Assembly (NCBI GenBank): GCA_964036275.1
Contig: OZ038435.1
Coordinates: 5,421,180 to 5,485,179 of the forward strand
Direction of reading: 5' to 3'
Length of the DNA: 64,000 bases
Origin: Litoditis marina
Lineage: Eukaryota > Nematoda > Chromadorea > Rhabditida > Rhabditidae
Shown here: positions 1 to 11,607 of the stretch, piece after piece
How the letters are laid out: each line of letters begins with the position of its first letter
Numbering within the stretch: the first letter of the stretch is position 1
The notes under the pieces: model-generated
The model's input: the letters and a program-made list of their open reading frames with translations, nothing else
Told to the model about the DNA's origin: nothing
Databases searched by the model: none
Made by a program: the position numbers and the translations under genes

Positions 1-229
1 TGTTTCCATTATGTTCCGGAAAGATAAACATATACAGGTTCAGGGCGAGTTTGAGCACACCACCGACTAAACCTAAGCAACCTGCGGTAAGCATTACACT
101 AAATGATTACGGAACTTCATGCTCTAGATTTTGAATCGCATATTGAACTCAAAAACAAATTCGGCTCAGAGTGACCATGTCCTTATGGACACGGTACTGT
201 CCAATTTGTTGGAAGAAGTAATCAGGATG

Positions 230-440
230 CCTAGAAATTCATTGGTACGCTGCCAAATTTCCCGTGGGTATACTCTGACAACTCTCAGCCAATTGGTCAG
301 CCAATTTTGTAGCGACCTCGACGAAAGAGTGTGCAGGTCGGAGAAACGCAGATGTCTGCGGCTTCGTGAGACTTTATCGCTTTTGTAGTTTGCTAATTGC
401 ACAAAATTGGCGCAAATCGTTCTGAGTGGCGGCGGGAAGT
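230..440 (-). repeat. Dispersed repeat family R3, copy 1
   Basis: Shares long stretches with 51890-52110 and 60006-60185 in opposite orientation: an ACAAAAACGAGA-like start, a CTGCAGACTCTCTCGTCGAGG-like middle and CCAATTGGCTGAGAATT. It sits in the last intron of the partial GNAT gene. Overlapping open frames on both strands are repeat sequence, not genes. Confidence 0.6.
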
Positions 441-542
441 ACACAATCTATCATCAGCAGGAATAGAGTCAACAATTACTCGCGATAGGGTCATTATTGT
501 CTTAGTTTGATAAAGGAAGCCTATTACGTACTGCCTTTTCAG

Positions 543-596
543 ATGCACGACGGAACAGAAGGAATTCGTGTGTTTTTCAAGGACCTGAGAAATTGA
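543..596 (+). CDS. Last exon of an upstream GNAT acetyltransferase gene (partial)
   Basis: A TTTTCAG splice acceptor is followed by 17 codons beginning MHDGTEGIRVFFKDL and a TGA stop. The same exon ends the three more complete paralogues downstream (5812-5898, 18071-18124, and a variant at 11557-11607), so this is the C-terminal exon of a fourth tandem copy. The preceding exon, expected to encode SGFDGVVSEA-type sequence, is not visible in bases 1-540, which hold a dispersed repeat. The rest of the gene lies left of the window or has been lost. Whether this copy is functional cannot be judged. Confidence 0.7.
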   Translation: MHDGTEGIRVFFKDLRN

Positions 597-871
597 ACGC
601 ATGATTTGAATAAACATCAAAATACTCGAGTGTTCAGTTTAATTATGTAAAACCAATACAATATAATATGTTGCACGTTTTTGTGATTGTATACAGTTTG
701 ATGTTGCAACATTCATGCAGTTTCTGACATGTCCAATGATCACATTTTCTAAAAAAAAACTTGTTCCTCGGTCTTTGTGTTATTATGAGACAAAAAAATT
801 TGTGGGGTTACTGTAAAGAGTATTAATAGTCGAAACGGGATGTACACATTCATTAGATGAATTAGTTTCAT

Positions 872-992
872 TAAAGAAGAAAGATTATGTGGAACAATCC
901 CAACGCTTCAATCTTTTAACTGCAATACATTTTTCAACTGCAGTTTAAAGGACCGATGGGTCCGGATTGGTGGACAAAATCGTCCTACTTTA
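872..992. repeat. Palindromic MITE family F, copy 1
   Basis: Imperfect hairpin of about 120 bp with ends AAAGAAGAAAGATTATGTGG and the complement of CCACATAATCGTCCTTCTT. Its centre is a CTTTAAACTGCAATACA / TGCAGTTTAAAGGACC fold. Four other copies occur in the first 15.2 kb. Confidence 0.6.
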
Positions 993-1804
993 GTTGCGGA
1001 TGTGTGGAACCGAATGACTCATGATTAGGAGATGATCTCATCTCATCTCGAGTCTCACGATAGAGTTCTAACGCGCCAGACACGTGTGAAAAGGAAAAAC
1101 CGTTCGTTTTTCTTGTTAGAGTGAAATTCGTCTCACGTACTATTTCATCATCCCCGACATTTGAAATCTACTCGGATGTGAACCAGTGGTCATTTCGTCT
1201 ACTTTCTCATCGAGCAACGGTCAGTTATGGTTTTCTTGTCTCCGGTAATTCGAAACCTTTAAGTTCTAAGATTTTCCTACATAATGTTTAGTTTTTGGTT
1301 GAGTATTCTACTGAAAAAATGAGCTGATACCATAACCGAAACTCGAACCTTTCCAGCATGATGTTCCCATATCTTCACTGGCTTACTACAAATTCCAACC
1401 TTTTATTTCGCTTGGGAATCAGTTATATTAGTACCAGAGAGGTAAAAGGTTCTAGGGAGAGAACTATGATACTTTTTTTTTAGTTTTGCCTTCAAAATGA
1501 AAAGATCGTGGACTAGGTATGCGCAAATCTCCCGTAACCTTGATCGCAAATTGCGTAACTCGTATCTTGGCGGGAAGTGAGAGCAAAGAAACAGTTTGAG
1601 GAGACGTTGCAGGTGTGACCTTAGATTGGAGGAGAACATACTTTTAAAATCATTATTTCAACCTTTTCAGAGATTCATTGTGAAACGAGAAAATGCGCCT
1701 GTTTCGTAATCCTTTCAAAGCGTGGTTTCTGAACAAGTCGTACCCTGGAGGTAGTAAATTGTTTCGATTGACTTCAAAAATAATCCTGATGTAGTTATTA
1801 TCTT
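993..1804. other. Intergenic stretch with no recognised feature
   Basis: AT-rich DNA between the partial GNAT exon and the next gene. I see no exon with homology to the GNAT family and no clear repeat. Short open frames (for example 1403-1639 on the minus strand) are low-complexity and have no coding signature. Confidence 0.5.
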
Positions 1805-2039
1805 TATAGTCGTATTCATACCTACTGAGACTCCTACAGTAACATTTTGAAACTTCCAAACCGTTTTGCTCACTCACTTTTGATCGGAGCAGTTCGGGAT
1901 TTTCGTACCCCATTCTCCTTCTCAGGTAGAATAAATACACGAGAGCATTTTCCATGAACTTCTTTTTTAGCTTCACAACAGCCTTTGGAAAGTTTGTTAA
2001 GTTACTGTAGGATGTTCAGTAGGAATGGTGTACACTATA
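1805..2039 (+). mobile_element. MITE family B, copy 1
   Basis: Starts TATAGT and ends ACTATA. The inner ends are inverted copies of ACTGAGACTCCTACAGTA and TACTGTAGGA..TCAGTAGGAATGG. The core (ACTTTTGATCGGAGCAG, CATTCTCCTTCTCAGGTAGA) is shared with 6899-7133 and, in reverse, with 35374-35600 and 58377-58598. No transposase is encoded. Confidence 0.75.
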
Positions 2040-2144
2040 ACTCTGTTGACTGTGTTGTTTCAAAAGCAAGTCCTATGCTGTATTGGTTTCCGATGCAAGC
2101 ATGTACGGTATCTGTGGCCCCTTCCACTTAGTTTGTAGTTTGGG

Positions 2145-2425
2145 TGAATTCTTCCCGAACCGACTCTTCCCAACCAGAACCGAACCGATTCTTTTCGAAC
2201 CAGTTGGTTCGTTCTAGAACCGAACCGAATTCAGGTCAACAATATTGGAACTGAACCAATTCATGTAATTAATGCTGAAATTTGTCAACTGCGTAACGTT
2301 CATTAGGGTTTGGTTCTGTTTCATATCGGTCTGAGTACGCAAACGGTTCGGTTCCTTACCGAACCAACTGGTTCGGGAAGAATCGGTTTGGATTTGGTTC
2401 GGGAAGAGTCGGTTCGGGAAGAAAT
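2145..2425. repeat. Palindromic GGTTCGG-rich element
   Basis: Both ends are built from repeated GGTTCGGGAAGA and its complement TCTTCCCGAACC, giving inverted arms of about 70 bp around a ~130 bp centre. It lies directly upstream of the first recognisable exon of the next GNAT gene and may have displaced that gene's first exon. Confidence 0.55.
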
Positions 2426-2525
2426 TTGCCAAGTAACTGGATTGGCCTGAACGGCTGGATCAGGGCTACTTCCGCTCTGAAGTCGTACATGATTTAGGCA
2501 GTCGAGACACTCTCCATATTTGCAG

Positions 2526-5500
2526 CGACAACTAAGAATCACCTGAACAAATCGTTCGACTTTGTGCGAGCCGAGAAAAATGATGTTGCCGGCATTGTCA
2601 AGCTTTGCTGCAACAGCTTCATACAATGTGAACCTCATTCGAAGGTGGGGTTTCTAGGATTTGGTTGAATATTGTGAAAACTTGTGATTCCTAGACAAAC
2701 TGAAGAGTTTAGTAACCCTCTGTGCTACATAAAGCAATCGAAGTAAAACTGAGTATGCTGTATCGTTTTGTACACGCTTCTGTGATCAAATAAAACTTGG
2801 ATTTTCAAAAAAAAAAAAATGGTGAAAGTGCCATTCTTTTCCGGTCTAGAACACAATTAGAAAACCTTATTCTTTTTGTCTTTCAAATTAGCTCCCACAT
2901 TATGCCTCACAGCACCTATAGCAAACAAGATAAGGTTAAAGGTTTGGATACAAATAGCCAAACTTTTTCACAAACACGGGTTGAAAACGGGTGAAATTGG
3001 TATAGTGAGAGTTTGTGTAGGATTGAGAATGCTTAACAAAACTAGTGCTCAATTAGAGGCCACTTTCCAGATGAAACTATCGCCTGTATTCCTCAATCAA
3101 TTTCTACTTCCCACTTTCAGGCTCTCAATTTGACTGCCGAAGAGAGTAAGCCACTCTTTGAGTATATTGTCGGGAAGAGCGTACACTATCCGTTCTCTTA
3201 CAAAGTTATTGAAAAGGTGGGGCTTTTGCAACTTTGTTATTAAACATAATAACTTTCACTAACATTCTTGGTCCCAAATGACATTTAACTTGGTGTTTCA
3301 CACGAATTCCTAGTTCTCAACAGTGCACTTTATAGAGAAGCAACATTTGGATATTTGGAACCTAGCGAAAGATCACGTTTATCACAAATTTAACTAACCT
3401 TCTCTTTCTTCTACTGCTTTTTATCCCGGTTCACCGTATTTTCTGAATGATCAAATGTCCTACAACTTTGATCCCAATTATTTTCCAATGCAAAGGATAC
3501 AAATCGATTGATTGGATTCCGTCTGATGTCTGTGGGGTACAGAGACGAGACCAAGGATTACAGTCCCTTTTCCCTGGAAGACGTGCAGCTGAGTGAAAAT
3601 ATTATCAAACTAGGTGGGAGTTCACCATGATCCAACTCTTCTCGAACATTGAAGTTCTGAATACTTAATACGTTGTAAAACATGATAATTTATACCACCC
3701 GTAACCCCAGGAAAAATAATTGAAAAGTGATGTGGAATCATGTGAATTGGCTTGTTTTAGTGGAAATTCTTGACGAACCAAAGCCGAAGTTCTGGGAAGT
3801 GGCAGATGAACATGTGAAAAAGGTAATTTGCTAGTGAAAACAATTACTTCTCTGGTCTTACATTCAGACGTAGTTTTTTATGTTAAAATCATTTAGTTAA
3901 CACAATACTATGAATATGCGGTGTTCAAGAACCGTTTCGAAACTGTTGTTTTAGGTTTTGCGTCGTGAAATAACATTCATTGTACCGGAGCACCAGAGAA
4001 AAGGAATTGCGAAGCATCTGCTTCATTTGGGAATCGACTTCGAAAAGTTAAAGGTAAGCTCATGAAAGCATACAATGAACATATAAATGTGGGATTTTAA
4101 ATTTTCTATGAAATGTACTTATTGACGTAATGTGTTTGCCCCTGTTTATTTTACTGGAAAATGCAGTAAACATTTAAACTTTTTATTGAACCTCAAATGG
4201 GCGTTTAAAGGAGGGCAGAATGGAAAGCTAGTTTAGGTACCCGGGGGTACCTAAACATAGCGTTGCGCGCGCCTAAACATACTGAACATATGAACCGTAT
4301 GCGAAATAGGTTGGTTAGTTTGAATAAAAAATAGTATTTAGGAGCTTCTTTCGAGCAGCTCTTTCATGTTAAGTTTCCTTTCAGTCCCCCTTTAACAGTT
4401 TGACTACATGATCATTTGCTCAGTAATTGGGGTTCTGGTGTGTACCGCTCAATCTCAGTTTCGGTTTCTCATATTAAAATCTGCAATTATATGGAACTCA
4501 AAAGAAAGCCTTTTTAATTAATTAATTCATTTTAGTGACATACACATCCCTATATTTTTGTTATGTTATGGTTTTGTTGGAGTCGTGACCTCTCAACCAG
4601 ACTGCTATCTTCTGACACATAGTCGATTTTACGTACCCCTTGTTTGTAGGTAGAGTATTGCCGCTCTGCCCCTTAGGGGTCCTAGTTTTTCATGATTTGT
4701 GTTTTTGTACAAGCTCATGAATAAACATATATATATAAAGCAACAAGTTCAAATTACGAAGACAACGGGATATGGCAACCTTCGCCGTACACCCTTATTT
4801 TGTGAAGAGCGAACCCTGATAGAGTTATTTTCTCGATAGTACACAATTAATGAGTTATCTTTTTAGACATCTGGCTTTGACGGTGTTGTATCCGAAGCTA
4901 CTTCCATTGCCAATCAGACTCTTTTGAGTGCAAATGGATACAAATGTTTGGTGGGACCAGACATCAAATTGGAGGTACATAAAAGTAATTCAAAGAAAAT
5001 GGGTTGACCCTGTTGCTACAACAGTTATTCATTCATAGTTGAAAAAGTTAAAACGAACGGAACAAATCAGTGAAGCAAACAAAGATACGTTGGTCTAATC
5101 TGTTGTGTTTGTAGTTTGATGGCTTACATTTCAGTCTCAATTTGCAATCTATGCTATGTATGAAGATCAAACAAACTACAGTTCAGCTACTGTAATACCT
5201 CGTGAATCTCATTCAATCAATGGAGCTCTTCTAAAGTCGCCTTTTCAAATAAAGACGGCAAAGTGCTCGATTGATTGAGCGATGCGGGGCAAGCGGCTGT
5301 TGATTATTTGCCAGCGGACGAGAGAGTGTATGGATCAATGATACGCAGACGATCTGGCCTCTCGCCAAACCCCGCCCTCTAACGAATTGACCGTATAGTT
5401 CGTTTCACCAATCAATGTCCTTCTACAGTAATCTATAAAATATTCAGGAGGCTTTTTCTAATGAATAAATTATTATTTTGCTTTCAAACTTTCAGAGTTT

Positions 5501-5898
5501 GTAGAAGTGAAGGTAGAAAACAGAATAGCACAGTTTGAAATCATTCTAAAAACATCAAACTACGAAACGTTGATCTAGAAGTTCGCGCAGATTACTGTAG
5601 AGGGTTATAAGTGCGTGGAACATACTATACGCTGTCCACAACGGTTCAACCACACCAAAAAAATACAGCGTTCACTGTTTCCGAAACAGGCCAATGTATT
5701 AGTTTTTGTGTTTGTAGTTTGATCGCCTACATTTTACACGTAATTTGCAACTTTCGTTGTGTATGGATATGAAACTATAACGAAAACTTGGTCACTGCCA
5801 CTTATTTTTAGATGCACGATGGCACTGAGGGAGTCCGCGTTTTCTTCAAGGACCTGAAGAAAGAAAGTGCCGCTGCTAAAATGCGCAAAATCATGTAG
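2526..5898 (+). CDS. GNAT N-acetyltransferase, arylalkylamine NAT-like (copy 1)
   Basis: Seven exons join in phase: 2526-2644, 3121-3216, 3496-3613, 3761-3822, 3955-4053, 4867-4974, 5812-5898, giving about 227 residues. GNATs transfer an acetyl group from acetyl-CoA to an amine. Motif A, which binds the CoA pyrophosphate, is visible as VPEHQRKGIAKHLL (Q/R-x-x-G-x-A) in the fifth exon. The N-terminal part (FDFVRAEKNDVAGIV...EPHSK) resembles insect and nematode arylalkylamine acetyltransferases, so biogenic amines are a plausible but unproven substrate. The protein ends DLKKESAAAKMRKIM, longer than its paralogues. The 5' end is unresolved: paralogues have acceptor-TGGCGACT with the ATG split across an intron, whereas here the acceptor is followed by CGACAACT and no matching first exon was found. 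The acceptor before exon 3 (GCAAAG) is non-canonical, as in no other copy. It may be 5'-defective. Confidence 0.75.
4204..4394 (-). mobile_element. MITE family G, copy 1
   Basis: About 190 bp with ends TTTAAAGGAGGGCAGAATGG and the complement TTTCAGTCCCCCTTTAA. It contains the internal palindrome AGGTACCCGGGGGTACCT next to GTTGCGCGCGCC. It lies in an intron of GNAT copy 1, in the opposite orientation to 7775-7967 and 22726-22921. Confidence 0.75.
5394..5629 (+). mobile_element. MITE family C, copy 1
   Basis: A 236 bp element starting TATAGTTCGTTTCACC and ending GTGCGTGGAACATACTATA. The inverted ends both contain CTACAGTAATCT or its complement. A second copy of the same length is at 34093-34328. 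It lies in the last intron of GNAT copy 1 and is non-coding. Confidence 0.75.
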
Positions 5899-6170
5899 AT
5901 AGAGATTCCGAGAGATAAATGAAATAGAGTTTTATACTGTCACAGAGTAAACCTTATGAAGTCACAGGATCACAAAGGCAGGTTTTCAACGGAAATACAG
6001 AATGTAAACAGAAAAGAATACCCTTTTTGTACAAAAATCCAATTCCCATTCGCGGAATCCAACATGTATACAGAAAGTGCACGTACAACGGATTTCATTT
6101 GCGTATATTTTGAGAATGAATAGCCATTCGAATTCTCTTGTTCTCTTCAGGCGGTCGGTATCGGTGAGTA

Positions 6171-6273
6171 TTTATGTGGTCCAATCGCAACGCTTCTGTC
6201 CTTTAAACTGCGATACAATTGTAGTTTAAAGGACCGTTCACACGGGATTGGTCCACATAATCGTCCTTCTTTG
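6171..6273. repeat. Palindromic MITE family F, copy 2
   Basis: Hairpin with arms ATGTGGTCCAATCGCAACG and GGATTGGTCCACATAATCG around CTTTAAACTGCGATACAATT. It is downstream of GNAT copy 1. Confidence 0.65.
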
Positions 6274-6620
6274 AATAAAATTGCGAATTCCCTTAGTTTT
6301 TTGTTGCATTTTATCACAGCTGGATTTGTTCCATTCCGTTTTACGAACAGGTTGTGGAAAAGTGTTGACAGTCACCATTCTTAAATCATGCAAGTTGGGT
6401 GGTCGTTTTTAGAAAATGGGCATTTCTTTAAAAAAGTTAACGATTTTCGTGCTCGGTGTTAATTTTTATCTAGATATGCCAAATGTTCTTATTTCGGAAT
6501 GTTGTTCAACAACATTTTAAATATTCAGTAATTCATGATAGTGGAAAGTTTTTTTTTGCGAAATGAACACTTTTTCCAGTTCACAACTGCGAAATGCTTC
6601 TGTTGCAAAGTGTTCGCTCC

Positions 6621-9600
6621 AGTAAGTACAAAGGTTTTCTGTGCTACCCTCCAATATGACAAAAATAATTTGAGAACTATTCTATTTCAGAAGTCTGAAG
6701 AAAAATAATTTTTAAAAAGTTTGCCAAACCGAATTTTCTTAGAAACCGATTTTCGAGTTATTCGAGTTTTGGAGAGACAGGAAAAACTTCACTGGCGATT
6801 AAAGAAGGAAGATTATGTGGACCGATTCCGTGTAAACGGTACTTTAAACTACACTCGAAGAATGTCTTGCAGTTCAAAGGACTGAAGCGTTCTGATTGTA
6901 TAGTCTTTTCCATTCCTACTGAGACTCCTACAGTAGAATTTCGAAACTTCCAAGCCCTTTTACTCACTTACTTTTGATCGGAGAAGTTGACGATTTCCGT
7001 ACCTCATTCTCCTTCTCAGGTAGAGTAAGTATACGAGAGCCTTTACCAAGAACTTCATTTTCAGCTTCACAACAGCTTTCGGAAAGTTTGTAGGGTTACT
7101 GTAGGAGTCTCAGTAGGAATGGTGTGAACTATACCACATAATCGTCCTTCTTCAAATGCGTGGCTATTCACGCTGGTATATTTGGCAGCCCATTCAATTG
7201 ATTAGTTAGGAAAAAAATAACAAAATAGAGAAAATGTATTCTGCTACGCGTTGTAAAATTTATTGTATAAGTTATTCAATTTGACAGTACTGACAGTTTG
7301 GAACGATGATTGAACACAAAAATGTTTGTAGGTGTGAATATATGAATGTAGATAAACAAATAAACAAATCTTCGTTTCACATGTTTACTCTTATTTCTCA
7401 GTGGCTACTAGAGTGGCTACTAGAGGCGATTTAACCAAGTCGTTCGATTTCCTTCGAGCCGAGAAAAAGGATATTTCCGAAATAGTCCATTTGATGTGCA
7501 CTGGATTCAGACAAAGCTCCCCTCTAGCCAGAGTAGGTTCACCAGTGTATTTTGGAAATCATCGTGCCCGATAATCGAAAAAAAAAGTTGTTCAACCACT
7601 GGAGATTGTCCTATTCAAGGAAGTTATGGGTACCACTAGTTTATTGCAGGCTTAGGTTGAGTGGAGGGCAGACATCCATTAGTTACGTTGTTAGGTGGTT
7701 TTATTTTTATTTAAAACTGCACAATTACAATCTATTTTTGTCTCCATTCAGTATTCGAGCACTCGTCTGTAATCTTTAAAGGGGGACAGAAAGGAAAGTT
7801 AGTATGAATGAGCTTATCAAAAGAAGCTGATACGTATAACTTTTAATTCAAACTAACGAACCAAATTTGCATACGTTCGACACGCGTTGGCCTGTTTTGG
7901 CGCGCGCAACGTTATATTTAGGTACCCCGGGGTACCTAAACTAGCTTTCCTTTCTGCCCCCCTTTAAGCATGGAAAGGCGATTCTAAAAATATAGAGGGT
8001 GCCGAATTTATAAACTTCTGTTTCTCTTCGAAATCGAACACGCGAGAAAAATATTCGTAGCAGGGCGCTAACCACTGTGCTATAAAAGTAGATAACCGGA
8101 AAGCTTTGGAATTGGAGACGCGTGAGAGGGTAATGTATATCTCACTTTCCGCTTTGTACGCGCACATGTCTTCGATTCCAAAGCTGGCCCGTTATGTGCT
8201 TGTATAGCGTAGTGGTTAGCGGCCTGCTACGACTCTTTGGCTCGCACGTTCGATTCCGGCGAGAGACAGAAATTTATAAATTTGGCACTCACTATATACT
8301 TCACACTATCCATCTCATTTTCTCTCCATCTTTACCCTTTTAGGCCTTTGGTTTGACTTTCGAGGATAGCAAGCCACTGTTCGACTATGAAACCAAAAAA
8401 AGCGTGCACTACCCGTTCTCGTACAAAGTTATCGAAAAGGTGGGTTTTCGCGTAGCAGAGCTCCTGAAAATATTGTCTCTCATATTGTTTCATCTGGATT
8501 AAGCCGTTTCCGTAAAATAAAAAACTGTAACCTAATTTTCATACAAATTCAGAATGAAATATTACATGCACTTTCCGTGAGTGTTAATAATTTGTGACTA
8601 TGCATTTTTGTCATAACAAGATAGAAACCAACTTTTTTCGAACTGTCTTCAATGATCAGGATACAAATCGATTGATCGGATTTCGTCTGATGTCGGTCGG
8701 CTACAGAGACCACAGCAAGGAGTACAGCCCTTCTGATGTGGAAGAAGTGCCTATAACCGAGAACGTCGTGAAACTAGGTGGGGGTCCTATAGTCAACACC
8801 ATTCTTACTGACACTCCTACAGTACACATGCAATTTTGCAGTAACTTTTTCTCGCTGCGAAATTAATGTCTGTCGAGAGCATTTTGGTACACTCTCTGCA
8901 ATATGGTAACAGAATCATTTGTTAGTACAGGTGACCTTTCCGCCAACATTTAAGTGATTGGAACGTACGTTTTGTATTCCTATCGTAGGAGTCTCAGTAG
9001 GAATGAAAAGACTATAGGGTCTCAAAACCCGCCTCAATTCAAGAATTGCAATCAAAACGCGTTAGGATAAAACTAAAAACACAGTTGGTACGCGCCTGCT
9101 TTGGAGAGAGTGAACGTTGTACTTATTTTACATATTTACATATTTATTCATTAACTTCGCTTCGTTACGAGGCGGTGATCATCATACATATCACACATAT
9201 TCGTAGCAGCAGCTTCTCGTGAGGTCTTGGTTCTTTTTCTTCAGAGAAGACTTACATTCCACATTTATACATTCCAATCAAAATACTCCTCATTAAACGA
9301 ACGTATTATGTAAAGTTTGTTTCATTCCACTGAGACATGTTGGCAGGGTGCCATGATTTTCGGATGACTATTTCTTGGAGCAAACCAAAGTATTCCGGAT
9401 ACAAATTTTGTTCACGCGCTCTTGTAATAAAACTGAACAACCGCTAACAATAGGTTTCAGTTTTTTGATTATCTCCAAAATTGTGAAAAATAGCCTGGAA
9501 TATTCATTGGCACGCTGCCAAAGTCTCAGCGGGAATGACCGGAACTATATCATGTCGTTTTATTTGACAGACGTACTATAGTCGTCGCCAACGGAAAGGT

Positions 9601-11607
9601 GAGAGGGTACTGTATATCTCACTTTCCGCTGTGTACGCACACATGTCTTCGATTCCAAAGCTTTCCAATTAGGTGCTCTAATAGCGCAGTGTTTAGCGCC
9701 CTGCTACGAATCTTTTGCTCGTAGGTTCGATTCCGGCGAGCGACAGAAATTTGTAAATTTGGCACTCACTATAAGGTTCTCGTTTACATATCATTTCAGC
9801 TATCATATTTTGTTGCTATTTCAGGAGAGATTATTGACAAGTCGAAAACTGAGTTTTGGGATGTGGTGGATGCAAATGTACAGAAGGTAGAACGAAAGAA
9901 AGAACTGCGCTCTTATCAGAAAACTGAGTAATCGAAAAGGAAAAAAAACATTTAATGAAAGCGTCCCGCTCTACTTTTGATAATATCAAAGTTGACAATC
10001 TGACCCAATGGAACCATGTCATTTACAAAAATACAATTCATGAAAAACATATATAAAAATCTAACAGTAAACAAAGCGTATCCTGTTTTGTTACCGTGAA
10101 ATCGTTCATGTAGTCGGTTTCATTGCTTGATATTATGCAGTTTTCACTAAGTTCTAATCGGCAACTCCTTCCAAGGTAAATGATTTGAGCATTTTAAATT
10201 TCTCGTGAAACTTAGATTATAGTCGAGCGCTCTATTTACCTGACGTAGTTCGTTAACGGTACACAACTTTCTCACATTTTTCACTTGTACTAGTGGTAGT
10301 TACGGATGTTAACTTTTCTCATTCAAAAGGTACAATTGCACTAGACGCAACTAATCAATCCAGTTTACGTTCAACGTTCATTCAAAACTTCAAGGTTCTG
10401 CGCCGTGAATTCACTTTCATAATGCCGGAATACCAGAGAAAAGGAATTGCTAAACATCTGCTACATTTGGGAATCGATTTCGAAGAGTTAAAGGTTAGTT
10501 TCTATCAACGTATAGGAATGTTCAATCGAGAATACCGCTGTAATTTCTCGACACCATCTGTGAGTATTGTTTATCTTCAGTGCTTTCATTTCAACACAAA
10601 TGTTAAGCCGTATAGAGCAAATAGTGGTTAACAATCACAAAATGTTCAACAGTAAATCAAATGTACACTGCAGGATCTTTGTAATGACCGAAAGATGATT
10701 CCTATCTAATTTTGTCATCTAAAGTAATTTTAGATAGTTTCCCGGGTGGTACTTGAACTACGTTTGCTACCACACCCCGGCATCATCATCCCATTCTGCT
10801 TCTCTCGCTTTGCAGACTATTTTGCAAAAATTGTATTTTGGCGTGCGCTAAACGCAAAAGAATGGCGCATATGTGACGAGACGTATTTTGGGATGAAAAG
10901 ACACGGATGTTGAGAAAAAACAGCCTCAGTAGATTGGTTACCGAACTCCAAATATCAAGCCAATTCATAAGAACTTTTGTTAAAATTCCAACTTATTTTA
11001 TTTCCTCAACCACCCTAGGCCTCAGGTCACGCCCCGCCCCCATTTTCGCACGTTCTCGTGCGGTAGTACGGTTTCCACCTTCTTATCAACGTAACTACTG
11101 TCTTATGGTGGAAAAGTGGGATATCCCACTTCATGGCTCTAGTTTTTTTCAGAAATCCGGGTTTGACGGAGTCGTTTCCGAATCGTCTGCCGTCGCAAAC
11201 CATACCTTGCTGAGTACACAAGGATACGACTGTGTGCTGAACTACGAAGTAGAGGTAAACCTATGAAATGTTCTGCAAACTTGCTGGACCTTTTTGGATG
11301 ATTTTTGAAAAATTGCACATGTAACTGATCACGCATTCTCTCCCCATCTCACTCTGCCTTTCTTTTTCTATTCTGTAAGAATACAAAACTTTGTTAGACA
11401 GAAGTATATAGTGCGAGTCAATTGCACAGTCACGTGAAACATGTTAAACACAGCAGAATTCAGAAACGTGCAACGACAAAGTGCACGATTCCTCATTAGA
11501 ATGCTGATTTTACGTGACTACTCAATTTACATCTAGTGTAATAGATAAAATTTCAGCACAACGGAAATGAGGGACTCCGTGTGTATTTCAAGGACCTGAG
11601 AAAGTGA
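6621..11607 (+). CDS. GNAT N-acetyltransferase, arylalkylamine NAT-like (copy 2)
   Basis: The first exon (6580-6621) follows a TTTTTCCAG acceptor, possibly a trans-splice site. It ends ...GTTCGCTCCA before GTAAGT, and exon 2 opens with TGGCTACTAGA, so the start codon is read as A|TG across the intron. Coding exons: 6621, 7402-7532, 8344-8439, 8660-8777, 9825-9886, 10395-10493, 11153-11254, 11557-11607; about 220 residues, all junctions in phase. Exon 2 has a short internal duplication (ATRVATRGD). Motif A is present as MPEYQRKGIAKHLL. The last exon lacks the MHDG start seen in paralogues and begins HNGNEG. The long introns are filled with elements of families A, B, D, G and H, yet the exons stay intact, which argues for selection. 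The substrate is unknown. Confidence 0.8.
6803..7153. mobile_element. MITE F interrupted by a nested MITE B
   Basis: The left half (6803-6898) starts AAAGAAGGAAGATTATGTGG and the right end (7134-7153) is CCACATAATCGTCCTTCTTC, the two ends of a family F hairpin. Between them, 6899-7133 is a complete family B element (TATAGT...ACTATA). Removing it restores a continuous F element. It lies in the first intron of GNAT copy 2. Confidence 0.75.
7775..7967 (+). mobile_element. MITE family G, copy 2
   Basis: Ends are TTTAAAGGGGGACAGAAAGG and its near-exact inverse CTTTCTGCCCCCCTTTAA. It carries the internal perfect palindrome AGGTACCCCGGGGTACCT after TTGGCGCGCGCAACGTTATA. It lies in intron 2 of GNAT copy 2. 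Confidence 0.8.
7995..8309. mobile_element. Two facing copies of tRNA-like element A
   Basis: The left part (about 7995-8120, minus orientation) and right part (about 8125-8309, plus orientation) are truncated copies of element A placed head to head. Each carries the tRNA-like block: AGCGTAGTGGTTAGCGG and GTTCGATTCC on the right, complements on the left. The right copy ends GGCACTCACTATA. Together they form a long imperfect hairpin in intron 2 of GNAT copy 2. Confidence 0.65.
8788..9016. mobile_element. MITE family B-like, copy with a different core
   Basis: The outer ends match family B (TATAGTCAACACCATTC and GAATGAAAAGACTATA), with the inner inverted repeat GACACTCCTACAGTA / CGTAGGAGTCTCAGTA. 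The central ~150 bp is not related to copies at 1805 or 6899. It lies in intron 4 of GNAT copy 2. Confidence 0.55.
9577..9772 (+). mobile_element. tRNA-like TIR element A, full-length copy
   Basis: About 196 bp. The left end TATAGTCGTCGCC and the right end GGCACTCACTATA are imperfect inverted repeats. The internal block contains TAGCGCAGTG (box A-like) and GGTTCGATTCC (box B), the two parts of a tRNA-type Pol III promoter. It is intronic in GNAT copy 2. Confidence 0.75.
9950..10175 (-). repeat. Degenerate copy of element H
   Basis: It contains AAAGCGTCCCGCTCTACTTT, TTGACAATCTGACCC and ATTGCTTGATATTATGCA, which match diagnostic parts of the 28825-29250 element, but the termini are decayed and the middle is missing. 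Confidence 0.45.
11405..11541 (+). mobile_element. MITE family D, copy 1
   Basis: About 137 bp with inverted ends AGTCAATTGCACAGTCACGT and ACGTGACTACTCAATTTACA. The core contains TGCACGATTCCTCATTAGAA. It lies in the last intron of GNAT copy 2. Other copies are at 18265, 25318, 29868, 33931 and 47836. Confidence 0.75.
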
